A stretch of DNA of 64,000 nt, taken from Kudoa neothunni (lineage: Eukaryota > Cnidaria). Location of the stretch: positions 16,430,001 through 16,494,000 of the forward strand of contig OZ199838.1 in NCBI GenBank assembly GCA_964304625.1. Direction: 5' to 3'. The position numbers were made by a program, and so were the translations under genes. The notes beneath the pieces are model-generated. The model had not been told where the DNA came from. It did no database searches and was given only the letters and a program-made list of their open reading frames with translations. Shown here one piece after another: positions 49,992 through 60,968 of this stretch (its first letter is position 1; each line of letters starts with the position of its first letter).

Positions 49992-51593
49992 GATAGTGGC
50001 TATTTTCATGGGAATGAATAATTCCTCCGTTATAGACGATATTTCAAATCTGATTTCATATTTAAATTTAGCTATTTTTAATCTAATTTTTTATGTAAAC
50101 ATTGTTTGAAAATTTAAATAATAAAAGTTCAACATTTTGTCTGCCCTATTTACACACCGTTCAATAAGTATATTCACATTTTTGAGTTTAATATTATGTA
50201 ATATAAACATTATAGTTGAAATGAAATGTAAACATATCTAATGATGGTTAGAAATCTCTAGTTTAATACGTCTCAACGCGCGTAGTTTAACTTAGAATAA
50301 GTCATTTCCAATCATTTACGAAACATGTACGTTTCTTTCTGAACATTTTTTAATATAAATTTAACAAAATTGTCGTTAATACATGGATATTCATTGGATT
50401 CGAAATATTTTACATCGATGTAAACCACTTTTCATATATATCTATAAGATTATACCATAATTTCGGGGAATTTTCGTTGTTTTGTCCCTACAAATGTATT
50501 TAATTTAATCAAAAGTATGAGAATGGTTCCTATTCATGAATACAGAAGCTATAAATGCAGGAACCTATGGGTTTAAATTTAAGAGTAAACCTATACTTCT
50601 TGATTTAAACTAATTTATCAATTTTTAACAAGCAGGGTGATTCTAAATTTTCTGCATTAACTCCTCTGGTATCGTCTCGATGGGTAAATTTATAAAATGT
50701 AAATTTTTAATGGTGATTTTTGGGGGTAAATTTGTTTGATTTTTGTAAAGCGATCCAACGAAAAAATGTAGTAAGTATTATAATAAACAATGTTGGAGTT
50801 AATATAACGGTTAATTCGTCCTTGAGCATTTTGAATTGTTCCGAAAAATTTCATTTGAGGATTGTAAACATTTGTTTCCTGATACTGAGGGATGTGTAAT
50901 TTTTATAGTTCAGAAAAATCAATTTTCACTCCAATGAAGAATTGATCAACTTATCCACCCGCCATGGTTGTTTAGCTGTCCGCCCCAAAAATTTCTCAAA
51001 AATAACCACATTTTAAATTTTAACAGTACAATAATATTTTTTAATAAAAGGTATAAGTTTGAGCAAATAAATTTAAAAGCGCTTCATAGGAAGCAAGAAT
51101 GACACCACTTTTCAAACTAATTCCATGCAATTGGTATTTTATATCTTACACAAGATTAAATTTCTCTTCTCCAACTGAATATAATATATAAACTTGTTCT
51201 ACAGATTTCAGTTATTTCAAAGTTCTTTAATATTTAGAAATAATCTCACGAAAAAGAACGCCCCACAACCAAATAGGATTAACGCGCATATTCGGACGTG
51301 GTGGGTGACACAAGAATGCACGAACAGAGAAGTTCATATTTATTAGAATACGTTTTTACTTTTAATTTAAACTAAAAAGTTCATATTACACAATATTAAG
51401 CTAAAAAACGTGGGTGTACTTAATGAACAGTGTAAATAGAGCAAACAAAATGTTGAATTTTTATTCTTTAAATTTTCAAACAATCATCGTATAAAAAATT
51501 AGATTAAAAATAGCTAAATTCAAATATGAAATCAGATTTAAAATATCGTCTATAACGGAGGAATCATTCATTTCCACGAAAATAGCTACTGTC
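49992..51593. mobile_element. Mutator-type MITE with about 200-bp inverted repeats (copy 5 promoter region)
   Basis: Left end GATAGTGGCTATTTTC and inverted right end GACAGTAGCTATTTTC open near-perfect arms (49992-50210 and 51390-51593) sharing CTCCGTTATAGACGATATTT. The flanking 9-mers AATTCGATT (49983-49991) and AATTCAATA (51594-51602) are a 9-bp duplication, and the empty site is seen before copy 6 (about 60680). No transposase inside. Terminal words resemble the 16780 family. Confidence 0.87.
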
Positions 51594-51787
51594 AATTCAA
51601 TAACAAAACAAGTTACCTTAAATGCTTTCGAAAATGTTAACAACCATCAACTTAAATTGATAACTCGTTATTTTTAATTCTTATGATAAAAAATATTAAT
51701 TATCTCTGTACGTGTATGCTAGGAAAAATTAATTTAAAAATATAAAATTTGCAATTTTTTAATCATATGAATATGTCTAAAATTGTA

Positions 51788-51883
51788 TTTATTGACGTAT
51801 CCAATCCTATTACTAAGTTCATATGAATGATAATAATTGATTCAAATATGTAGTATAATCTGATTTACACTCTGTACCACAAA
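51788..51883 (+). promoter_or_regulatory. Conserved proximal promoter block, copy 5
   Basis: Palindrome TTCATATGAA at 51818-51827, 66 bp before the ATG at 51884. Confidence 0.6.
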
Positions 51884-54824
51884 ATGAAATCTCAATTAGT
51901 CTCGGTTAGTTTGCTAATTGCATTTTCATGTAATTTAATTACATTATTTACATTATTAATTTCTTGAAGATATTAATATAAATACCGCTGCTGAAGAGAA
52001 AACAGCAGTCCAAACTTCTACAAAAATACTTTCGTACGACATTGTAGACGGCAAAGTTCAATTAGTTTTGACTGGGTCAGATTATGTTACAAGTACGAAA
52101 AAATGCCTCATAAAAAAGGAGAACGATGATGGAAATGGATTTGGTCAGATGAGTACTTGTGCAAGCAGCACTGAAACAGGCAAATGTGTACGTGCTTGTA
52201 AAGGAGATGACAACAAAATTGAGTTTAATGTGCTTTCACCCAGAACGAAATTTATTTATGTCTTTTCTGGGATGGAACCCGAGTCAGTAAAAGGAAAAGA
52301 TAAAGGAGGGGATGTTTTTGGACTTGCTATTCGTAATTTAAATAAAATTATTCTTTTTTAATTGAAAATAGCGCTTTTGGTGAATCCATCAATAACAGTG
52401 TCCATAGATACTAATACGAAAAAATTAAAATTGGCAGCCAAGACATGTGAAAGAGTTGACTGTCCCATTTTTTATAAAGGTATTCAATATGTGGCCGGTA
52501 CAGTAGGAGCAAACTGCGATTCTGATAATAGCAACAACCAAGTTGATTTTGACCTTATGATTCCTCATTATGAGATGATATGCACGAATTACCCCAGCTT
52601 CTTCTATCAAATGCCAAATTCGTATATGAAAGAAAATATTGACATATACAAACCACAATACTACGTTACCTACAAGAAAGGTGACACTGATAAGAAAAAT
52701 TATATCTTAAAATTCACCAACTCATTTCCTTCCGAAATATGTTTATTCAGTATTAAGGATGCTTCAAGTGCTTCTGAAGGGCCTACGAAGATATACACAT
52801 CAATGTGCGGAGGAGGAACTGATAAAAATTGTTTTGCACCTTGCGATACTGTTGAATTAACACTAGCTGAGTCTAAACCAATCGTCGAAATATTAATTCA
52901 GACTAGATATCACGATTTAAAAGAAAGCAATGGGAAAATTGAGGGTTATGCAGGAAAAAAATATGGTATGATTTTTATTGACAAAATTAAGATATTCATT
53001 TATTATAGTTATCGAAGAGCCTGCCGCTCCGAATACACTTTTTAGTGCACAAACAGATGTAGGGATTACGCTTAGCCCTTCTACATACAAATCAGGCACC
53101 AGTTCAGTAAAGTTTAGTTCGTGCGCTTTGAAGTATTTCCCTGCAGATAAAATCAGGAAAGTCGAAGGAGTAATTCCAAATTGCCAAACCAGTGGGGCTT
53201 GCGGAGAAGATTGTTCAACACCTTCTGTTATAGTGGGGCTGACTGCAGGGAAAGCATACATGATTGAGATCACTCCAGAAAGCATAAATAATCATGAAAA
53301 TTTTAAAGAATACCTGTTTTTCAGAACAAGTAAGGAATATATTCATAACACTCATTAAATTATTTTTAGAAGAATCTGGTACATTAAACTTCGCCGACAC
53401 AGCACCCACACCAACCGACGTGACTGCTGCAATTAAAGCGGTTGCTGGTGACGTTGGATCAGCAACAACTGAACCGACCTGTTCCTATTACGTCAGTATA
53501 AAAGATAAAAACACGTTCGTAGAAGCAGAATGTGAAGACAGCAATCCATGTAGAGGATTTTGTAAAGACACCAAGAAGTTGATAAATCTAAACCCTAAAA
53601 CAAACTACGATATTAAAGTTATTTCACACAAAGACTATGGAATCAAAATATTTAAAAATATTCCAACTAGTAAAAAAATTTGAATATAACCTAATATAAA
53701 TTATATTTGTTAGCTTGGTCAACCATGACTCTTTCCCATAAATTCCTGGATAAAGGGTTTAAAGTGGTTGGAACTTTGACATCCGTTTATCCACAAGCAA
53801 CATGTCACTATAAAATAAGAGAAAAAGACGGAGAGACTCTAAAAGATGTTTATTCCTGTCCAGAAGTTGTTCCTCCGTCGCCGCCGGTCGGTCCAGTCAC
53901 TGAAGATATTGCTGCTCCTCCTACACCTACTCAAACTCAGGAAACGACAGAATCTAGGCTGGTCAACGTTTCAAATTTGTCTGGAATAAAAATAGCAAGA
54001 TCTGGCAATGTAGAAGCAACTGATGCCACACCCACTGAACCCACTACTACTCAGTCTAGGTTTCCACCTTGCAATATACCGCCACTTTGCAGAAATATAG
54101 TAATTAGTGATGGTTATGAGGCTAATAAAGAATACCAAGTATTGGTGACGGCTGTAGGCCGATCAGAGGAAGTTACAATCAATATTCCTAAAAGTTCTAT
54201 AACAAAATTAATATAGAAATTTTCTAAATTGTCATATAAATATAGATTCACTCCCAGAACTATCTCAGGATACAAACAAACAAATTACGGTAGTTATCGA
54301 GAGAGTAGGAGATACGTTAAAAATCACGTCATTGCTTCCAAAAGAAAAGGATGATAATTCAGTATGTCGATGGATACTGAGAGACATCACTGATGTTTCC
54401 CAACGAATAGTGAAAAAATGTGATTCCAGTAGAAGTAAAGTTTGCAAACTTCCAACTTGCAGATCATTCACTATTGAGGATGTAAGTGATACCAATGATT
54501 ATCATTTAACACTTATTCACTCTCGAGATCCCAATGTTAAAGGTGTTGGAATAATAAAACGAGGTAACTATTAATTAATAATAATATCAATTATTATTAT
54601 TATTATAATTAATAATTTAGGAGAGACCTCCAATCAATCCAGGTACAATTTATATTTTAATGTTTAATGTATTACATTTTTAGGGCGAGCACCTCAATGT
54701 ATTAAATTTTGGGTTAATATGTTGGGATAAGTTTTCATTTAGGATTGTTGGAATCATTGTTCCAGTCGCTATTGTTATTATAGGAGTTGGATTTTACTTT
54801 GGCTATATGAAGAATAGAGGATAA
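51884..54824 (+). CDS. Tandem array gene, copy 5: 4-Cys FN3-like membrane protein
   Basis: Exons: 51884-51929, 51970-52332, 52372-52965, 53009-53329, 53370-53669, 53714-54193, 54246-54563, 54621-54642, 54684-54698 and 54743-54824. They sum to 2541 nt, an open frame of 846 codons. The signal peptide begins MKSQLVSVSLLIAFS. Intron 1 ends in an unusual TTGAAG acceptor. Exon 2 is the most divergent of the six (FSGMEPESVKGKDKGG). Exon 3 begins like copy 4 (TKKLKLAAKTC). Exon 4 has the variable loop KVEGVIPNCQTSGACGEDC. Exon 5 equals copy 3. Exon 6 shares CNIPPLCRNIVISDG with copy 6 instead of the CSKPPLCSNIIISDG of copies 1-4. Helix and MKNRG tail intact. Confidence 0.87.
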
Positions 54825-55822
54825 TTTCGATTAACTCAATTAAGCATTTGGAACAAATTAAATTATTTTTTATTAATTTATAATATCATAATTAAATATA
54901 TTATGAATATTTCTCAAATTATTTACTATAAATTATTCATTTTATTTGAAATATTGTTAGTATAATATTCGAAATTGATTGAATTTACTTAAAGGTAGTG
55001 GCTATATCTCAGGTACCTGATAATCAGACCGCGCTTAGGCCATACCTCAGGGAATGAATATCTCTTAATACATTTCACATATTTTATTCATATTTTGCAT
55101 ATTATCTAATATTTACCTAATTTATTTTTCCGTATGTTTTGGAAGATATGGAAGAATAAGAAATTTTTGGTAAGGCTGAAATTTGGTCTAAATCCCCCAA
55201 TCCCCAATAAAATACTGTTTATATTAATTATAAAAACAAATTTTATACAAAACGAAACAAAGAGGCTAATAAGAGTTGTTTGATTGTAGATTGATTTTTA
55301 GATATTGTACGAAACCTCTCCATAAGTCATGTTGATTATTTCTTCTCCATTAGAATTCAACAAGAAATTCATTAGCCTTCCCTGTATTGTGTGGAAAAAA
55401 ACGCGTGTTCCGATGGGGTCCGGACGAACCCCAGAAAAAACTATCTTAATGACCTTTAGTTTCTTTTTGTCATGATTTAAACAATTTTCAACTATGTATA
55501 AGGTGTTCTGCATAGGAAATTAAATTAATTATGAAGCGTTAGTAGGTTACAAAACAGGGTCCCGTAATCTACCAATATCGTCTATTTAAAACTAAGGAAG
55601 AATTTAATGATACAAAAATTAAAAATGGATATATTTCATCTGAAAATAAAGTAGTTTGGAAAATGAAAATCAATTTAACAATGAAAGGATCAAATTGAAT
55701 AAGGGTGTCTTGGATCTAATGAGTAGTTTAGCGGAATTTTTAAAGTATATGTAAAAAGTAACGTTCGAATTAACTTTGGAAATTTGATTTATACATTCTT
55801 TTTTGCCAGACATAATTTGATA
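54825..55822. other. 3' flank of copy 5, duplicate of the copy 4 flank
   Basis: Aligns with 40687-41671, including the lone MITE-like arm GTGGCTATATCTCAGGTACC near 54997 and the GGGGTCCGGAC palindrome near 55415, where the TTAA of copy 4 has become TTAG. No gene seen. Confidence 0.6.
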
Positions 55823-56875
55823 CAGTAGCGCAGGTTTATTACGTTGCATGATTATTGCGTATTTTTAGAAATAGTGTCGAAAATTCAAAATATACAAAAT
55901 AACTACAGATATAAATCGTGAGATAAGAGTAAAATATACGGATAGATTTAATTATAAAATTAAGAAATAATTTTTTCATTGGGAAAAATAGGAGTGCATG
56001 CTTATCGCATTATTGCGTACCTGAAATCTGTTGTTCGATTACATTGGCATGGTTAGTACGCATTAGGAAAATAGTAGAAATTATCGTTTACTTAAAGAAA
56101 ACGTTTAGATAATTAAATAATTGGAAAAATTAGGAACTAAGAGTGGCTCTAAAGCGAACATTGCTAGGCGCTACCGCCTTAAATCAGTCACCACAATGAA
56201 TACAATTGTATCAATAAAATCAAAAATATTCGCAGACTTTGTTTCAAGTGATTTAAAATTTTATCGAAAAAATCAGAAAATAAATTCAAACTACTCGATA
56301 TAAGAATGAATGGATCGAACTTTCGAGAGCGAGAAATATAAAGCTGGCCAGAGAGTAAAATATAATAGGAAAATAAATTAGCCGATGACATAAAGGACGA
56401 CACGAAAGACAACACTCCTATAACGGTCGGTCAAAGACAGTTCCATGAATTTGCTTCGAAAGTTAGTCTAAAGACGAACAAATTAAACAGAAAATCTAAA
56501 AGAAATAATGAAATTATTTAAGATCCATCACATTACAAAGTTAAATTTTTTCTTTTCTAAAATACAATAAACTTCGTTTAAACAAGAGAAATAACAAATT
56601 TCTTGCTGATAAAATAATTGCCTTAAACTACCTTATTTATTAACAAAATACTCTGTCAACGATGAAAAAATTTTTACGAAAATTTTTCACATCTCTCTAT
56701 TAAAGTTATTATTAGTGCAATGAGAGAATAAATAAAAAAAGCATAAAAGTGGCCGCGCATCCACCAAATTTCTCCTACACACGCACACGCCAAAAGCATG
56801 GATAGTAAATAATGCAGGGTTGTTACGCACTCGAGTTTTTTCCCCAAAAAAGTACGTAATATCCCTGCACAACTG
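55823..56875. mobile_element. pogo/Tigger-like element with TA duplication (copy B)
   Basis: Paralogue of 41672-42733, with ends CAGTAGCGCAGGTTTATTAC and, inverted, CAGTTGTGCAGGGATATTAC, flanked by TA at 55821-55822 and 56876-56877. It was carried along in the block duplication. Confidence 0.8.
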
Positions 56876-57419
56876 TATTTGAAAACGCTAGATATTTCGC
56901 CTTTGTTCTGTGATATAATCTTAACTTTCTCTGTATTTCTCTGTTTTAAAAAATTTTATCTTATAAATTTAATAATATCAGAAATGGGTTTTCATAATTC
57001 TAAAATTAAGTGAAACGACCTAAAATCATAAGATTTTTAAATGACATTATTAACCCTCTGAGTCACGAAAATTTACACCTTCCAAGTAAAAATGAGGTAG
57101 AAATCTACCCCAGATTTTTTTTCTAAAATTGTTTGAAATATAATGTTATATAATCTTGAATAGTTATAATAAACTGTATTGATTAGATTTCGATTAATTC
57201 AAGAAACATTCTTAGTAACCCTCTTATGCGCACGCGTCGAATCGAAAGTATCTAGTGTTTTTCGCTGTATGCGCTTGTCTTATCAAAAGTAAATTTATTT
57301 TTTTAACTTAAAAATATTCCTTAAACACAAAAGATTTTTTATCAGTTTATCACACACATATAAATACAATATTTACACAAAAATCAACAAATATAACAAG
57401 AAAATGGTGTTATTTCTTG

Positions 57420-59649
57420 AAACATGCCAAAAATGTTTTTTACAGCAAAACCCAGAGCAAATATCACATCTATTGACAGTTGTTATATCGTCGTTTCGTC
57501 CGCACAATCAACACCTCCCACTATTTCGGTTGTTTTTCCTAATTTCGCCTGTTCTTTGAATTTGTTGAGCATTATTCACACGCTGGGAATTCTTAGAAAT
57601 CAAGGGAACAATCATTTCTTCGGCCATTTTTTAACAAAATCTCTCCTCAGCAGATTCTTCGAATTAAATATTTCTTTGTAAATGCAGAAAGCATTGATCA
57701 ACGAGATGTCTAACATGTCGAAAACTACAACAAGTGGCCAACGTCTGGTGATTCTTTTTACAGTTAAGGATGCCAACATTCTCGCGATGGTATCAACTCC
57801 ACCCTTGACTGAGTTGTAATAAGTTATAACTTCTGGCTTATGTGGTGGTTCATCGGCTATGTTTGTATTTGACGAAGAAGAACAGAGCATATAAACAGGC
57901 TTATTTTTCTTTTCCAAATATCACAATATCATCTTTTTGTTGTTAACAACAAAAAGAGAAGAATTCACGATGCATGCTCTAGTGCAGAGGTCGGCAACGA
58001 CCGGCCCGCAAGGGATGTCCTTGATAAAGTTAATTTTTTTGACGGTGCTTATATAATTTCCCCAACTTTTAATGTCGATCTTTTCACCGTATAAATAAGC
58101 TTAATAACAATGTGAACTATGTTACTTAAGTATTATTCCCTTTTTTAAACATAAAAGAGCTTAAAAAAATAAAGATTAAAATTTTTCCCCGAGCAAATTC
58201 CTTACTTATTTTTACTGATTATACGATATTAGTTTTATTGTAGCTAATGGAAACGTTTAATTATTGCTCTTTACGATTTAGAACCATAATTCGAATATAT
58301 AAACGTTTAAATTTAGCACCAAAAATATCAGGTAAATTATGAAATAAAAAATTGTATAAAACCAGTAATTCCCTCATAAAAATATCGAACATTCACATTC
58401 GTTACGTTTCTTTTTCTCGTTAAAATAAAAATATTCCTTTAAATTTCAAAATACATATTTACTAATCCAATTTTCAATTGTATTGTGAAAAATTTATTAC
58501 ATCTACTGGATTTAAATATATTCTGGCCTGCCTCCTAGTTTGACATGATTATCCGGCCCGGCGACCTAATAGGGTTGCTGATCCCTGCTCTAATGGGTCT
58601 CAAATAAGGCGGGATCTCTCGTTTATTAGATCGCATGGTTCCCACTATTGTAATTTTTTTGGTCAACGATTCATCCGCCTATTCTACAGACACAAAAAAA
58701 TTATCGCACCAAATTTCGCCCCGAACCATGAAAGGGCTCTATCAAATGTAACACGATTTCTTTTCCTACATTTGTAGCTCTTACAGCTTCATCACTACGC
58801 TTTCCAAGATATACACATATATTGGATACATACGTCGATAGAGGATCCACTAATAAGAAAAATTTTATCCCATACTTGGCGGGTTTCATGGGCATATATT
58901 GTTTGAATTTACAACGACCCCGAAAGGCAACAAGTTGCTCATCAATGCAAATATCCTCGTATGGGCGGAAACTCTGGGTAAGCGAGTCAACCTAGATATC
59001 CTAGAGTTCACGAATGTAGAAAAATTTATCTGATATTTTTCTTATCTCTCATGTTTCGAAATCGTCGAAATAAAGGGCTCTCTTGATTTGTCGGAATCTA
59101 TTTAAAGAAAATAGGTCACGATAAACTTGTCTTCACTCTTCTAACCCAAATAATTCTTTGGCTGGTTGTTGATTATCGTCAAATGTTCCCATTAACACTA
59201 AACATCCGATGAATCCATCGAATTCGACACTATCTAATTGCTTCCAAGCATCACCAAAAAATGTTTACCGTATTGATTTGTATGTTTTAAAATTAAATCA
59301 TACATTTCTTGGCGAAAAAACATTTTAAATGTATCAATAATTTCATTTACATTCTGCAAAACGAAGGATGAAACACATGCACGATTGGTCAAAATATTTT
59401 TGGCTGTAGCTCTACAAGTCGAGGGTTTTTCAATTGTCCATAAGGATCCATTCTTAACTATTAAAGAGTCAGATGGAGCATTAGTTTCAACTTCGAATTA
59501 TCTGATGACGTATCACATATAAAGGAAGAATCCAGGTCAGAAGAATCAGTATCAGAGCAGCTGCCGCTATTTTCACTCGAACTCATTTCACCAATGACCA
59601 ATTGGCGCACTGAAAGATATCCAGTAATATTTGTTGATTTAAACAACAA
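57420..59649 (-). pseudogene. piggyBac transposase relic (copy B)
   Basis: In minus-strand order are an acidic N-terminus rich in Ser and Asp (SSSENSGSCSDTDSSDLDSS, about 59590-59530), FDGFIGCLVLMGTFDDNQQP (near 59210), YEDICIDEQLVAFRGRCKFK (near 58950), PMKPAKYGIKFFLLVDPLSTY (58893) and CVYLGKRSDEAV. After the hAT MITE come KPVYMLCSSSSNTN, YYNSVKGGVDTIARMLASLT and RRWPLVVVFDMLDISLINAF (57917-57612). A C-terminal cysteine-rich finger follows (CQLCGR-like, RCDICSGFCCKKHF, near 57530-57425). All piggyBac landmarks are present in order, but stops and frame breaks are numerous. Confidence 0.88.
57985..58587. mobile_element. hAT-type MITE inside the piggyBac transposase
   Basis: Ends CAGAGGTCGGCAACGACCGG and, inverted, CAGGGATCAGCAACCCTATT match hAT (Charlie-like) termini, with CCGGCCCGC-type subterminal words at both ends. 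Flanking 8-mers CTCTAGTG (57977-57984) and CTCTAATG (58588-58595) are the 8-bp duplication typical of hAT insertion. Length 603 bp, no transposase. Confidence 0.9.
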
Positions 59650-59828
59650 TTCGTCGATGAAATTGTGTCAAATTGACCAAAAAATATTATTTTTTATTTG
59701 GAACAATTTAGGTTAAAAAAATGTGGGGTGTAAAAATATCAACATCATTTTTCATAATCATTATTAGAATCAATTATGTTTTCGTATGCCGTTGTGAATG
59801 TGTGAACACTAGGTCAAATAACCGATTA

Positions 59829-60049
59829 CATTAATGGATCGGTCGTAGGTAATCCCCTTGGGGATGTGGAAATGGTAGGTACGACTGATCCTAACGTGAC
59901 TTACTATTTTTCGTTTTTGGTGATAATTATGCTTGTGAACTATTCAAAGCGAGTAATTCTAAGATTATATAATTTTTAAAATAATTTTAAAATGATTGAA
60001 CATTTTTATATGTACAATATAAAATGTACGTACGACTGATCCATTACTG
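59829..60049. mobile_element. 221-bp TA-flanked MITE
   Basis: Ends CATTAATGGATCGGTCGTAGG and, inverted, CAGTAATGGATCAGTCGTACG, with TA at 59827-59828 and 60050-60051. The paralogous position near 49340 reads AACCGATTAATTGG, that is, one TA and no insert, which fixes the limits exactly. Tc1/mariner-type by target site; no coding content. Confidence 0.92.
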
Positions 60050-60426
60050 TAATTGGAATTTGGAACGTCAATGGGTTTTCGTCCCTTTTTCGGCACTATA
60101 CTATATTGCTTATATTTCTTGACTCCCGCAACGGTTTGAACTATTTTGAAAAAATATTATTTATATAACCTTTACAAATTATAATTTAGCTTGAGAATTT
60201 TTAATTTGTTATTTCTACGAAGTTACTGTTCTATTAGTACCTCAGTGTACCGTAATTACTATATAAGTACATAATCTCAAAATATGTAAATTCATAATTG
60301 AAATTTAATTCTTAATTAAATTTAAAATGAATTAATAAATTATAGATTACGATATAAACTCATTGACGAATTATTAAAATTCTTAGAGAGGCATTGATGA
60401 GGGACCGAAAACCCCGAATGGGTTAA

Positions 60427-60871
60427 TGTAAAAGGCACACAATAAACTTTCCTGGGAAAAGAATAAGCTGATAGTGCTGGTCCAAGAAATGTCGCAAAAA
60501 TGGGAATTGGTCTAGAAAATAGTAGAAAAATAAGCCAAATATCGAAATTATATTATTTGTTGATATTTTAATATTATAAAATCATTAAAATCTCATTTAA
60601 TTATAATGTATAGGAATTATATGCCTATATAATTTTTTTTAATTTTATAACAAAATTTTTAAGGTCACCAAGTATCAACGAATTCAATTCTAAAACAAAT
60701 AATTTTAGATGCTTTCGAAAATGTTAACAACCGTTAACTTAAATTGATAAATCCTAATTTTTAATTCTTAGGGTGAAAAATATTAATTATCTATGCATTT
60801 ATCCCAGGGAAAATTCATTCGAAAAATAAAAATTTGTAATTTTTCAATCATATGAATATGTATAAAATTGT
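60427..60871 (+). other. Upstream part of array unit, copy 6
   Basis: Aligns with the upstream of copy 5 across the MITE insertion point and with copy 1. No gene seen. Confidence 0.6.
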
Positions 60872-60968
60872 ATTTATTGATGTATTGAATCCTATCATTA
60901 GATTCATATGAATGATAATAATTGAATCAAATATGCAATATAATCTGATTTACTCTATGTATCACAAA
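60872..60968 (+). promoter_or_regulatory. Conserved proximal promoter block, copy 6
   Basis: Palindrome TTCATATGAA at 60903-60912, 66 bp before the ATG at 60969. Confidence 0.6.

Larger units (their letters stand above)
57054..60422 (-). mobile_element. piggyBac element (copy B) containing two MITEs
   Basis: Left end TTAA (57050-57053) then CCCTCTGAGTCACG; the paralogous site after the MULE (about 46057) reads CATTATTAATTCTC and is unoccupied. The right end is probably GAATGGG before TTAA (60423-60426), matching the right end of copy A at 49718-49727. It contains a decayed transposase, a hAT MITE at 57985-58587 and a TA-flanked MITE at 59829-60049. Confidence 0.72.
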
